DNA of 64,000 nt, taken from Pelecanus crispus. Its lineage: Eukaryota > Chordata > Aves > Pelecaniformes > Pelecanidae. The DNA is taken from the NCBI RefSeq assembly GCF_030463565.1, contig NC_134643.1, positions 78,179,721 to 78,243,720 of the forward strand, given 5' to 3'. Numbering within the stretch: position 1 is the first letter of the stretch; each line of letters opens with the position of its first letter. The notes under the pieces are model-generated. The model was not told the origin of the DNA. It made no database searches and worked only from the letters and a program-made list of their open reading frames with translations. A program made the translations under genes and the position numbers. Shown piece by piece: positions 14,870-25,600 of the stretch.

Positions 14870-17190
14870 TACATTATTATTACTAAAACTCTGGCAAGTG
14901 CAAGATTAAAAAAAAGGGACAGCATAAATGATCTTTTCTTAAAATGCTGCTGTACAGGTTTAAAATATATCAATACTGGGTATAGCTTGAAGGCACACCA
15001 TGCCATACACACACACACTACATCTTTCACTTTTATTTGAAAATACTGAAATAGCTCCACAGTTTCTGAAGAAGCTGAAGTTTACAGGAATGTTATTCCT
15101 TAATTCCTGCAGATCCACCAGATTATATTATGTTAAAATAAACTAGTTTAATTTACAGATATGGCTGGACCAAAAAAAAGCACTGCTGTGGTCTAGCAAA
15201 ATTGCAGTTGCAAATGGGAATTCAAAAATTTAGGCTCAGACCCAACTCCAACACTACTGTACGTCAGTAACAAATGATCAGGAAGTCAGGAGGAGAGTGG
15301 AGTTCAAAATATCATCTCCACAAGTCAACTTCTCCACCTGTATGCAGAAATAAATGTTTTCTCCCACCTTCGCGAATCATTTTTGGGTCATCAGGTGTCA
15401 AGTGAAAACTCCCACAACTGTTCAATAAATCACATTAACACATTCTTTCCCCAAATGTGCATAATAATCACTTTTTGAAGCCATGCACCAGATCTGAGTC
15501 TACTAGAACAGAACGGAGTTTAATTTTAACAAATGCTTTTAACACAGTGTTAGCCTCGTGGAAGGCAATTTGTTATTCATGGTCAATTAGTGCAAAAGCC
15601 TCATGGGATTTAGTCTGGAAACAAACAGCACACCCACTAATTCAGATAGCTATTTTAGTTCCTTACTCAGAAGATACCAGCTGGTGGGCATAAAAAAAGG
15701 GGGAAAACCGAAGGTTGAATGATTACAGAAAGTTATCCTTGCTAAGAAATACACTCTCAGGGTTAGAAGTGATCTATATACTCTTACCACAGGGGTATAT
15801 CAAGATATTAATGAAGATAATGGCACTGCAACCATGGAAGCTGCATCAGAGCTACAGCAGCAGACGGAGCAACTGGCTGACCATAAGGCCAGCAATCACT
15901 AAATGAAGGTCTGATGACTCATAGTTTCCAGTTGCACAAATCTTGGCTAACAGAGATCACAAAATAAGTAACTGAGCAGGAATTTTTATTAATGGAAACG
16001 TATCTCTGCAGGATAACAAAAAAGGCCACAAGAAAGAGAAAAGCCATAGCATCAAGACTGCCAGCCCTTTCCACTAGGGCACGGAGAGCAAAACACAGTT
16101 AAACACGTAAGCTGACGGCAGGCTACTCCATCTCCATCGCCAAACTGCCCTACAGACACACAAACCAAATGCTTCTTTGGCAAGAAAAATCTTGTACCCT
16201 CAGCTCCAATCCCACCTCCCCCACTTCCTCATTCAAATCCTATTTTTAAGTGATCTTAGTTAAACCTTCTTCTCATCTGTTTTAGAAAATGATGAGATGA
16301 TTAAGGGACAGGCATTTCTTCACTTCTGCAGCTTTAGCATCTGCCTCATCCTGTTCAAGTAACCTAATAAGCAGCTGTACCCAAACTAGCATAGCCACCT
16401 CCATCCTGCTCCTCTCACAAAACCCAGAGCCAGAAATGTTCAAGTAGGTGCATCAGACGAAAGAAATGATGTGTCAGGCAGCTGCGGAAAGAAGGTAACG
16501 ATGCATGCTACAGATAATAGCACTGCAAACACACCGCAGACATGATCCTGAAAGAGACCTCCACTACAACAGCAGCTGCCAGGCTGGTGATTTTAAAACC
16601 ATCAGCACAGACACTGAAAAACTATTCAGGGAACAGAGAGAAGAAAAACACACACACCACGGCAGCCAACACAGGCACCATGACCCCACGCACAAGAGCC
16701 GTGGGCGTCCAGGCTGGCACGCACGCCCCGGCCCACACCAGCCACCAGAAGGTCCCAGCGCCACCGCATCGCTGCAGGGGGACAGATACGCGGCTCCCAA
16801 CACAGGCACCCCCGCCTTCCCTCCCGGACGATGGATACGCGGCAGGAGAGGCACCGGGGGCCTCGGGCACCCCGTGACACCGTCCAGCGGCCCCCGCTCT
16901 GCTCATGCATCCACAGACGGCCCGCCCCGGCGCCGTTAGGACGGGCGGAGAGGCCGCGCCTCTCCCCTCGCCCGCGGCCAGGCCTCGGAGCCTGAACTCG
17001 GGGCCCCAGCTCGCTCAGGGCCTTGGCGGGAGGGACGGTGGGAGCGGGGGGAGGGCAGAACGCGGCGCCCCGGCAGCCGGCACCCCAACCACCCGCTACC
17101 GGGGGCGCGGGGCCCGCTTCCCGCCGCCATCCGGCGGCCCGGGGTGAGGGGGGGGCGGGCCGCACTCACCAGGCTCAGCTGCGCCCCCAT
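1646..17190 (-). CDS. CYB5R3: NADH-cytochrome b5 reductase 3 (partial: coding exons 1-7; 3' exons outside window)
   Basis: This FAD enzyme transfers electrons from NADH to cytochrome b5 at the ER and outer mitochondrial membrane, and serves methaemoglobin reduction in red cells. Seven exons join in one open frame: 17190-17170, 12584-12453, 7795-7723, 5207-5101, 3733-3604, 1952-1869, 1731-1646 (633 nt, 211 codons). The protein starts MGAQLS, the family N-myristoylation signal, followed by a membrane segment at about residues 11-27. The FAD motif RPYTPVSS is at 92-99, GGKMS at 124-128 and the NADH-binding motif GGTGITPM at 180-187; Cys204 follows. Numbering matches human CYB5R3 (301 aa), so about 90 C-terminal residues are missing to the left. 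Exon phases agree at every junction. All introns seen have AG acceptors; the donor of intron 5 is GC. Identification rests on family knowledge and is firm; splice sites were read by eye. Confidence 0.96.
1869..1952 (-). CDS. CYB5R3: CYB5R3 coding exon 6
   Basis: 84 nt encoding [16 protein letters not shown] through AGGTG (about residues 156-183). The acceptor CTCTCCAG precedes 1952 and the donor GTATGT follows 1869. The preceding intron is the GC-AG intron. Intron 6 is only 137 nt (1732-1868). Confidence 0.95.
2930..3494 (+). mobile_element. CR1 LINE 3' fragment (antisense in CYB5R3 intron 5)
   Basis: On the plus strand it encodes the CR1 ORF2 tail, with blocks such as [30 protein letters not shown] and [11 protein letters not shown]. 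It then runs into the typical CR1 3' UTR and ends with ATTCTATGATTCTATA at 3479-3494. It is 5'-truncated, as most CR1 copies are, and lies antisense to CYB5R3 about 110 bp from the GC donor of exon 5. Confidence 0.93.
3604..3733 (-). CDS. CYB5R3: CYB5R3 coding exon 5 (GC splice donor)
   Basis: 130 nt encoding [20 protein letters not shown] onwards to LVYKGK plus the first base of Gly155. The acceptor TTCTAACAG precedes 3733. The exon ends AAAAG and the intron begins GCAAGG at 3603-3598. No GT lies close enough to keep the frame, and joining at the GC gives the expected KGKGTFAIRP. Confidence 0.94.
5101..5207 (-). CDS. CYB5R3: CYB5R3 coding exon 4
   Basis: 107 nt encoding the end of Gly76 and [11 protein letters not shown] through GFVDLVVK (residues 77-111). 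It includes the flavin-contact motif RPYTPVSS at 92-99. The acceptor is GTGCACAG and the donor GTGAGA. Confidence 0.96.
7723..7795 (-). CDS. CYB5R3: CYB5R3 coding exon 3
   Basis: 73 nt encoding [20 protein letters not shown] and then GLPV plus the first base of Gly76. The acceptor TTCTTTCAG lies at 7796-7804 and the donor is GTATGT. A CR1 element begins about 50 bp upstream of this exon in gene orientation. Confidence 0.95.
7845..9958 (-). mobile_element. CR1 LINE, 5'-truncated, sense in CYB5R3 intron 2
   Basis: About 2.1 kb on the minus strand. Its 3' end (forward CATAGAATCACAGAATCG) is at 7845. Upstream it reads through the ORF2 tail, a reverse transcriptase stretch containing [17 protein letters not shown] and [15 protein letters not shown], then [20 protein letters not shown] and [11 protein letters not shown] towards 9795. 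Frames are broken by stops and shifts and the FADDT active-site block is not in frame, so it is a dead copy. Confidence 0.92.
9959..12452 (-). other. CYB5R3: CYB5R3 intron 2, remainder
   Basis: AT-rich intronic sequence between the CR1 and exon 2. Short open frames are present but none resembles a protein family I recognise. No RNA gene or clear repeat boundary was seen. Confidence 0.6.
12453..12584 (-). CDS. CYB5R3: CYB5R3 coding exon 2 (membrane anchor)
   Basis: 132 nt, 44 codons in phase 0. It encodes [20 protein letters not shown] (the membrane anchor) and then [20 protein letters not shown] through IDKE. The acceptor TTGCTGCAG and donor GTAAGT are both canonical. Confidence 0.95.
12890..14510. 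repeat. GC-rich, CA/TG-word-rich segment, possibly an LTR remnant
   Basis: Composition changes sharply inside CYB5R3 intron 1. There are many ACACAC/CACATG words, short repeated phrases built on GGCTGCCAGGCC-like words, and a TTTATCCCTTTATCC stretch near 13630. This texture resembles avian retroviral LTRs. I cannot see clean TG...CA ends or a target-site duplication, and the longer open frames (for example 12905-13369) match no known protein. Confidence 0.3.
14833..14865. repeat. 33-nt homopolymer A tract
   Basis: An uninterrupted run of 33 A (T on the gene strand) in CYB5R3 intron 1. It could be a poly(A) scar or simple slippage. No processed gene copy is recognisable upstream. Confidence 0.95.
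14866..16640 (-). other. CYB5R3: CYB5R3 intron 1, remainder
   Basis: Ordinary intronic sequence with a short CA run near 15006. I see no exon, RNA gene or identifiable transposon. Confidence 0.6.
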
Positions 17191-17740
17191 CGCTGCCCCC
17201 TGACAGAACCGACTGAAGCGAAGGCACCGCCCCGCCCCGCCCCCCGACGTCACACCTCGCCCCCGCCAATCCGCGCCGAGCCCCTACCGCCCCCTGGTGG
17301 CCGCCGGCTGGTGTCCCCCCCCCTCCCCGCGCGGGCCCGCGGCCCCTCCCAGCCGGCCGGCGCCCGCCAAGGCCGCGGGGCGCGGCGCCGCCGCCAGGGG
17401 GCGGTCGCTCCCCGCTGAGGCGGGCGGGCCGGTGGCCGCGGCTCCCGGGGCAGCAGGTTCGAGGCCCGGGCGCTGGGCCCCTCGCCCGGCCAACCCGCGG
17501 CGGGGCCCGCTTCCCCTGCGGAGGTCGGGGGAGGTGGGGAGCTGGGTGGGAGAGGCGCTGCCCGCGTTGTTTGGGCTAACGCACCCCTGGCCGGTCGCTG
17601 CGGGGAACCGCGGGCGCGTGTGCCGGGGGCTCTGAGGCGGCGCTGCTCAAAATGGCCGCGGGGCGCGGCTGCCCGCAGGCGGGCTCGGCAGGGCGGTGCT
17701 GCCGCTGCCTGCACACACGGCAGCGGGAGGCGTGGACATC
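16640..17740 (-). promoter_or_regulatory. CYB5R3: CpG island promoter of CYB5R3
   Basis: This is the only strongly CpG-dense, GC-rich stretch of the window. It spans the first coding exon (ATG at 17190-17188) and about 550 bp upstream, typical of a TATA-less housekeeping promoter. A YY1-like AAAATGGCCGCGG word lies at about 17650. The start site cannot be fixed from sequence; a plausible one is just upstream of the ATG, around 17200-17260. Confidence 0.8.
17170..17190 (-). CDS. CYB5R3: CYB5R3 coding exon 1 (myristoylated start)
   Basis: 21 nt encoding MGAQLSL, followed by donor GTGAGT. The MGAQLS start is diagnostic of the membrane-bound CYB5R3 isoform and fixes the start codon. Intron 1 is 12585-17169. 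Confidence 0.94.
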
Positions 17741-17819
17741 ACACCAAAAATGAGCTCCTGCCGTCATCCTCTCAGCGCGTTGCGTGTTCACCTTCCGTGC
17801 CTCGCCGCACCAACGCGGT

Positions 17820-18036
17820 GGTCAAGCACAATGAGTGTGGTGAAGCACTGGAACAGGTTGCCCAGAGAGGTGGTAGAGGCCCCATCCCTGGAAACATTCC
17901 AGGCCAGGTTGGATGGGGCTCTGAGCAACCTGATCTGGTTAAAGCTGTCCCTGCTCACTGCAGGGGGGGTTGGGCTAGATGATCTCTAAAGGTGCCTTCC
18001 AGCCCAAAGCATTCTGTGATTCTATGATTCTATAAA
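17820..18036 (+). mobile_element. CR1 LINE 3' tail
   Basis: Plus-strand CR1 3' UTR fragment containing TGGTGAAGCACTGGAACAGG, then GGATGGGGCTCTGAGCAACC. It ends with CATTCTGTGATTCTATGATT and a further ATTCTATA. It is about 215 bp, severely 5'-truncated, just upstream of the CYB5R3 CpG island. Confidence 0.9.
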
Positions 18037-19392
18037 CGCAGAACACGCAGGAGCGTGATTTTTAGTAGTGCCACCGCTTCTGTGAGCCTGCCCTTGCTGT
18101 ATTATCATGCCACGCACGTAACGCCCTTTTGGCCTTTATTAAATGCATCAATAATAATGGGGAAAAGCAAGGGTAATGGAATGACAGCGTCTTCCTTTTC
18201 TAACTGGTGATCGAAGCCCCGCTATCTTTTCGTGCTAGGAAGAGGATAACTTCTGTGTGTCAACACCATAATTCATTATTATGTCAAATAAACTTCTCAA
18301 GCCTTAACTTCCCCAACTTGTACGGCTTCAGAGCCAGCACCTGCACGTAACCCGGGGTAAGGAGAAAGGTGCCTGGGTGCCAGGATGCCCTGCACTGGCA
18401 CTTCTGGATCCTTCCGTGAATCTACTCCATCTCATCTATGCCAGTGATGGCCAACAGCCTGATTCATTAATGGCAAAGTTTATCCGGAAAGCACAAGAAC
18501 TGAGCTGTGCAATAAGAAAGGATGTTTCAGCCAGACCACCTAAAATTTTGCTTTACATCAATGTGTACAAATTAATGACTAATAAGCAAATGCGACTTTG
18601 TGCTAAATGTGAAACGTTTCAAAGCTCTTTAATTAATATGTCTTAACTTGCAGTAAACAGGCCTCGATGATTCCTTAGACACAGCTTCTCCTTACAAAAT
18701 CAAGGTGTATGCTTGACAGTCCTACTATTAAGATTAAAAAAACCAGTAAAAACCTTCTTCCCTTAGCCACTCAGCTCACACTGGGGTACTGAGCTGTCTG
18801 CACCCCCAAGCACTTGCTTTCTCCCAGCCTCTGGGTTTGCTGACTGTGCAGGCAGCTCATCTGGCTTTGAGAACATTCGTAAGTCAGCCATGGTTTACCT
18901 GTTAAACCTGGGAATTAGCACTAGTAAATAAAGGCAGGTTAACAGACCAACCTAAAGGTCAGCAGGTCACATCACTGCGCAGTCTAGGTAAAGACATCTA
19001 GCTGCAGGAATGGAGTGAGTTACTCCTGGCATTTCTATGACAAAAACATGCCTGGCTGTGTAATCCTCTTACTTTTCTCTTTGAGGGCAGCTGCTGCACC
19101 AGAAGCGCCTGAGTAAGCGGAGGGATTATAACACCACTGGCTAGAGAGAAGGACTTCAGGATTGAGAGGCTGAGGCTTAGGAAACCAGGGTGATAACGAA
19201 GAGACAGGCTGGGCACAGGGACCACGGAGCTTGGTGGGAGACAATCTGTCAGGTGAGGCTCCAGCTTGAGAATTAATGCTTAGGGAAGGGTGGAGACCTC
19301 AAAGTCCTCGCTCCCTGCTCTCAGTGAGCTCTGACCTGGCTAGGTTCCCACTGAGGAGCCCAGGCCGTACCTCCACTACTTGTCAGTGTTGG
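18037..19392. other. Intergenic sequence between CYB5R3 and the endoribonuclease gene
   Basis: I see no exon, RNA gene or confident repeat. The open frames here, such as 18377-18646, show no family motif. Confidence 0.6.
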
Positions 19393-20070
19393 TGTGAGGG
19401 ACTGAAAGAGTTAACGTATGTTGATGTCTCAGACATTGTGGTGGTTGGTTGATGTCTCAAACGTTGTGGCGAAACAACTTAAGATCTGCATGGAGACACC
19501 AAACCACAAGTGAGAAGTCAGTTGGCACAGAGGCGGGAAGGCATGTCGGAGGATGCGCCGTTCCGTATTTCTGATGTGCCTCACAACTTACCAGATACGG
19601 CCGGAAGTCATACAGAGTTCACTTAAGGAAGGGGCTCACAACCACCCAAAAGACCCCTCATGACCACCCCCCCCAATGATGCCTGCGCAGAAGATTGAGA
19701 ACTTTCTGAAACAAGAACCATGTAAGTCGTTGAGGGGATGGATTTGATGCAATTGAGAGGCAGAGGCTGGCTTATAAGAAGACACGACTCTGAGAAAGCC
19801 GGGTGTGCACCCACAACCAGAGGATCACCACATCTATCATCGTCATCGTGGGATCCAAGGGTGGTGATAACGTGCTCTCTCTCCCCCCCGCCCCCCCGCC
19901 TTTCCTTTCTTCTTATAAGTATTTCAATTAGAATCCACATTGCCTACCATTACGCTTGCCAAGTTCAGGTTGTTTCTATCATCAATAAAGTGTTTAATTG
20001 ATCGTTTGGTGTCGTTGCACCTTAATTTAGCCCAAGGGAATCTCAGAACCGCCACGATCCTCCCTGGGCA
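19393..20070 (+). mobile_element. Probable solo retroviral LTR
   Basis: A TG...CA-bounded segment of about 680 bp. It has a TATAAG box at 19773-19778 and, some 210 bp downstream, AATAAA at 19984-19989 followed by a GT/T-rich stretch: the U3-R-U5 order of an LTR on the plus strand. It also has a C-homopolymer-rich stretch at about 19880. No gag or pol frames flank it, so it is called solo. Ends are approximate and I did not find a clear target-site duplication. Confidence 0.5.
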
Positions 20071-22500
20071 GCCCAGTTTGGATCGTGAGAGTTGGTCAGC
20101 TTGTGGAGACTTGGCGGCAATAGCCACAGCTCCCATGGAATGTCCAGAAAACTCAGTTTCTCAGAAGTTTCGTCTTCCCTATATCCACACACAAAAGGTT
20201 ACCCAAAGGCCTGCGCTGGCTTCTCTGGGGAAAGGACTGAGCCTGCTGTAGATCTGCACAGTGTTTGTTCTAGCTGCCAGCTTTTACTCGGTCTCCCTGA
20301 GTAAGCCTGTCCAGCACAGATGTGTCCTTCATGCATGTGTGAGCCTTGGTTGCTTTGGTCTGGAAGCCTGTAAAGCACAGTGTTCTCGCTCACGCTCTCT
20401 AGAGGTTTAAACCACTAACGAGGTTTAAATTAATTCTGAATAAGCCCTTTCCCTCTTCAGGGAAGTTTAGGCACCTGACTAGAGGCGACAAACCAGCACT
20501 TATCCATTGGCCACCTTGGCTAGAAAAACAAAATACTTAGGCCAGAAACACACAGAGATGCCTACATGCTTTAGAAACAGGTCTTATTCACAGGGTTTCC
20601 TTGATCTTTGACCTTGGCAAAGGTCAGCATCTGATGCTTGAGGTGGCAGTTTTGTTAGGCAGAGTGTCTTCCACAAGTCTATTGCCCAATTCCTTTGGAA
20701 ATGCTGTTCACATGTGACTGAGACCACCAAATACTCTCCCCGTTCCCTTGTGCCAGAAAAGAGGAACAGAGAGCAGGGGGAGCCTGACCTCAGCTCCTGC
20801 ACAGCAAACATCCACTGCCCTGTGCAATGGGTTTGACAAACCATTTCCTGGTCTCTTCAGCAGAGAAAGCCAACCCGCGGTGTTAGCAAGGCCACTCTCG
20901 GCACACTTGGGTTTTCTTAGCGCCTGTGTTAGACCTGGGAACGACCCAGATTGTACACTGATCTCATTTGTCTTTGATCAGTACTTGGTTTCTTTTGGCA
21001 GATGCACCCTTTTACATTCTTTGAGATCCTTCAGTTTTTCTTAGCTCAACAGCTAAATCATACAACAGAAGTTCTACAACAGATTTAAGTACACGTTTGG
21101 TTATGAAATCACTAGCGATGCTACTAATCAGACCTGTAATTTTATCAGAGATTAACTTAAATCTGCTGACTCCAGTGATGCCGCTGCTTGTAAATGGAAA
21201 TTCCCTGGGCTCCCATCTGGGCTCTTTTGCTAATGTGAATAAAGGAGTTGCAACTTTGTTATGGACAGAATATGCCCACTGGCTTTTGTATTTTAAATGA
21301 AAGCCTAGGAAAAGGCTTCCTGCATTCAGTTGATAAACACAGGCACTGTATTTTTTTCATTTATCCCGCTTACCCAGAACTGCAATAAATAGTAACAAAA
21401 AATGGTAAAGAAAAAACACTGTTAAAATTAAGGATGTTCAGTTTTGAGATACATAATTTTCCCTACCAGTGTCAGAAGGAAGCTTCACTTTCAAGTGAGC
21501 TAGCTGCATGTCCTGCCCCCTATGCAATTCCATGTGGCAGGCATCCTCATTACCTGCAGCTTTGTTTGGCCCTAATATGATTCTTTGAAGGGGTACATGG
21601 ACCATTTGTATAACTGGTAGCCTAACATCAAACCATTCTGGCTTCTGTATATGCATATATAGAGTTTAAACCTAAAGCTATGTTTTCCAGGAATTAATTA
21701 TTATGAAGAAGAAAATTTTAAAAGTATCAATCAAACAAAAATAAGCTTTAAACTTACGTGGCTTTAATTTAGCCACACAGTGAATGCATGCTTCCCAGGA
21801 CAGGCACTGGAAGGGGTACCTGCACTTACCAGCACCTGCCACCACCTGCTTCCAGTGGTGCATGCAAAGCACTGCCTTTGTAAAACATGTCCTGGTTATG
21901 ATGCCTCCTAATATTTACAAGGTTAACAGTTTCAGCTGTAAATACAGAAGCACCCTTTTTTTATTTTTCTTCTCCATTATAATTTTTTTGATCCCTGCTT
22001 TATTATCATCTTCCCTTTTATTGTCAAATAATAACTGTACATAGAACAGCAAGACTAGAATGGCCCGTCCATCTCAGTCAAGGCTTTCAGACTTGAAGAG
22101 CTTATTTCCGGGCCCAAAATTCATGCAGAGACCTAAAATCTGTTAACAAATAATCCAACATAACTCCAGAAGCAATGCCGTGACTCACGTCTGCAGTTCA
22201 TACAAGGATCTCAGGTTCGTATCTGAAAAGCCAGGTGGGAGAAGGCGGCCGTCGCTGTGTGTCTCTCTGCCATCGCCTTCTGTGTTCCCTGCCATACTGA
22301 TTGCGGTGATAAGGCGAAGCAGGAGCCTGGTAGAGGTGGCTCTGACTTCCTGGTCTGAGCGTGCCTGCGCTGCGAGAGGCGTAAGACGTGGTACTGTCCT
22401 TAGACTCCACGTCTTCTTATGGCATTTGGCACCTCCTGCCTCTCCCTTGCCTTCCTGCGCTGCCTGTCAAGCTGAGTGACAGTCCTCAGCGGGCAAGCAG
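20071..22500. other. Intergenic sequence upstream of the endoribonuclease gene
   Basis: No convincing gene or repeat. Short open frames are scattered and show no family motif. Confidence 0.6.
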
Positions 22501-22502
22501 AG

Positions 22503-22510
22503 TATAAGAG
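22503..22510 (+). promoter_or_regulatory. ENDOU: TATA-like box of the EndoU gene
   Basis: TATAAGAG lies 108 bp upstream of the ATG at 22611. It would place a start site near 22530-22535 and give a 5' leader of about 80 nt. There is no CpG island here, which fits a tissue-restricted TATA promoter. This is inference from motif and position. Confidence 0.5.
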
Positions 22511-22610
22511 GGAGACAGCTCCATGCCTTGGACTATCAGAAGGATTTCTGAGCTTCAGGTTGCATTTTCCCTGCTCAGTGTATTTGCTAAAAGAAAAACT
22601 TCTTCTTGGC

Positions 22611-22621
22611 ATGGCTAGCAG
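22611..22621 (+). CDS. ENDOU: EndoU coding exon 1
   Basis: Only 11 coding nt (ATGGCTAGCAG) before donor GTAAGA. It encodes MAS plus two bases of Arg4. It is placed by frame, donor and the TATA-like box upstream. It is the least certain exon because it is so short. Confidence 0.75.
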
Positions 22622-25600
22622 GTAAGAAAAAATCATACTAATTCTTCTCTAACACAAAGGGCAGTGGGGATGGGATATATTCATCTGGGAGATGTGTAAA
22701 AGAGTTACGTGAAATGGAGCACTGCAATAGCCCTGCTTCCTGTTTCTATTCTGTTTTACTAACTCACCTCAGCGTAAAAAGTTGGTGAGACAACAGAACA
22801 ATAAGCTGTTTTAGCTAAAGTAAGGTGATGCTAAGATCAGTGTTTGCTTAAGCATAGCTGATAACATAGAATAGGTTCTCCAAATATCACCTGCCTGCCC
22901 CAGCACCTTGACAGAGTGTTTGCTGAGTAACTGCCCACTCTTATGTTTGTCCCTTGACAGTGCATTTTCCTTTCCACCTACAAAACCTGTCTTATTTATC
23001 CTTTGGTATTTCAAATACCAGCTTTAAACTAAGAAAAATATCACTGGATTCAAGTAAAAGACATACACACTGGCACAAGAGAAAAATTGAGATAATAGCT
23101 TGTATCTTCTATTAACGATATAAGCTGATACATGTACTTCACAACATATGAACCAATTCTTTTAAATGATTGGAAACTCCTTCTAAATGGCTGCTCATCA
23201 AGCTTTCCAAATGCTTTTCTTCTCTATGCCAAGATTAAAGGCTTTTTAAAAACTGGATGTTGTTCAAAGGATCTCTGAAGGTAAATTCACTTTAGAGAAG
23301 ATGTTCAATCAAACCTTTGCAGGGCTCCCTGTGACCCATTTGCAATACATGTTTTTCTTGCTTTGACACTGTTGACTTGCTCACATCATTTGCCACTGGC
23401 CCTTTAATTCTCTTCATGTCTTGAGTCATTTCTGATTTACAGCAATAAAAGACTTCTTCTTGGGGCATTGTTTTGGATGGAATGAAGATTTCATGCAAGA
23501 AAATAATTTGGTAAAACAGGCACGCCATGTCAATGTTTCACTTGAAAGCTATAATAAAATGGAGATGTTAGATTCTTTTGCTCTAGCTGCACTGCTGGTG
23601 CATTAGAGTTACTGTTGCGAAGAGCCTCCCCCAAAAGTTTTCTCAGCTCTTACAAGTGCAGACTAAGTGTTCTTGTTATTGCAGTGGTGCTTTGAGCATG
23701 TAAGCACATCCAAGCAAGACTCCAACTGGACAAAATCCAATTGGCCAGACTTCTTGCACAGAAATAATTTATTCTATGTGAAAGCACAAATCCAACAACT
23801 GAGAGATTTCACTGTAGGGAGGGGATTGAGAATTAACTATAAAACACTCTGGTTTGAGTCATACATGCAATTGTATTGAAAACGAGAGAGTAAATACACA
23901 ATACTCTTTTTCAGGAAAACCTTACCTAAATGCTGTGTGTCATGGATTTGCATGAAGGTGTTGGGCTGCTTCTCTTTGAAGTTGTCTCACCTCATATGTG
24001 TAAGCTAAGTTTATGGACCCTTTTTAAAGAAATACTGTCCAGAAAGAATTTTTACAAGATGACTGTGTAAGTTGCTAAACAAGTTCTTTGCCTTGGCAAG
24101 GAAGTATTTTTCTTTATTCTAATCTTCAGTTACAGTCTGTGCAGGTGCTCTGCTCTGTTTGAAAACTAAAGGGATAACAAAAAGGAGAGGAAAAGTCCAT
24201 GATGATATTGTGGTAGCACCCAGCAGAGAAAAAGGAGAGAAGAGGCTTTTATTTTATAAAATTAAGTGACTTTAGAGTTTTGGGACACATTTTCTGAATG
24301 CAGGAATACATTTAGCAGAAGTATATTTATTAAATAAATATGAGGATTGAAATCTGTAGGTATGCTTTTGCTGTAACCCTCTCCTGAGTGCACACCTTGA
24401 GCTTGCCTCCATGTGCTCATGTGGTATTCCATAACATTTCTAGAGGAGGAAAGATCAAACAGAGCCCTACAGCCCTTTATAAACACAGGACTAATCTGCC
24501 AAGAGCGGACCAAGAACAAGCAGTAGGTATTGAAGGGATGACAGATTTCCTGTATAGGTGACTTACTAAAATACACACATACTAAAAGATATGTATATAA
24601 AATACTATATATATGGAACAAAATATTTAAAAAACCCAACCCTGACATCCCCCCTAATATTTCACATACCTTGGATGTTCAACAGACAGCAGACTTCTAT
24701 CCGCCACTGGTAGTAACTTCCAAAGTAAAAACTGTATTAAACATAATATGGTGATACTCAAACAGATGGGATAAGCTGGTGCAGAGGAGTAGAGAGCAGG
24801 AGGGTCCAGAACCCAGGAGAAAAGTGATCCAATAAAATCAGGTCAGTCCAAGGTAAAATGAATGTAGACGGTGCTTGAAGTTTGAAAAACGTCTCCGGTA
24901 CTATTCTGTGAATTTGCTGATCCTGTTCTTGGGACTTCAGATGAGCTGGTGAGATGAACAATTTTCTGTTTAGTGTTGGTTTGTAAACTTTGTTAAGAAG
25001 GAGTTTCTCTTCTTAAGACTCTGGAAAGAATGTGGCGGTACGGCTGAAAATAAATAAAAATGCTGCTGTTGGTGGCTTCTCTGACATGCCGTGAGACTAA
25101 CTCCCTGTGAAGTCGAGCAGGTGCCTCGTTTGGGCTGCACAGCCAGTATTGATAATGTGATGCCACAAGCCACACTTCTGCTGTATAAGCAGAGCCTCGA
25201 GTTTGGGCAAGGGCTGAATTTAGCTCCTCTGTGACAGCCTCCCGCTCCACTGTAAGATCCATGCAAGCACCTGTTCCAAGCAAAAATCTTCCTTCATATT
25301 TGTGTTTAACCCTAGCAACAAAAACTTCCTTTGGCTCCCATATACTAGAACTCTTAGCCCCTTTCCTTCTTTCAGGTATTGACACCTATTCAAGCCCAGT
25401 TCAAAATTCAGGTGATCTTGTAGATTTCCCACAATCTCAAAGTATCACAGAGCCTGAGTGAAAATGGACTGCCAGTGCCTCTGGCGTAGCTGGGGTACAT
25501 GATGGCTCAGATTCCCAGCTGCAGGCAGACTGAGGTGTGGCAGCCAAAGTAGTTACGGTTGTCTGCCCTGCCCTTCTGTAGGAGCTGGCTTTCCCCACTC

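Noticed and set aside
16505-17714. Several long frames on both strands around the CpG island
   Set aside because: GC-rich sequence depletes stop codons; the only supported coding sequence is the 21-nt CYB5R3 exon 1.
24993-25385. 130-codon minus-strand frame in EndoU intron 1
   Set aside because: No recognisable domain, no splice or promoter context, and no second copy seen. Probably chance.
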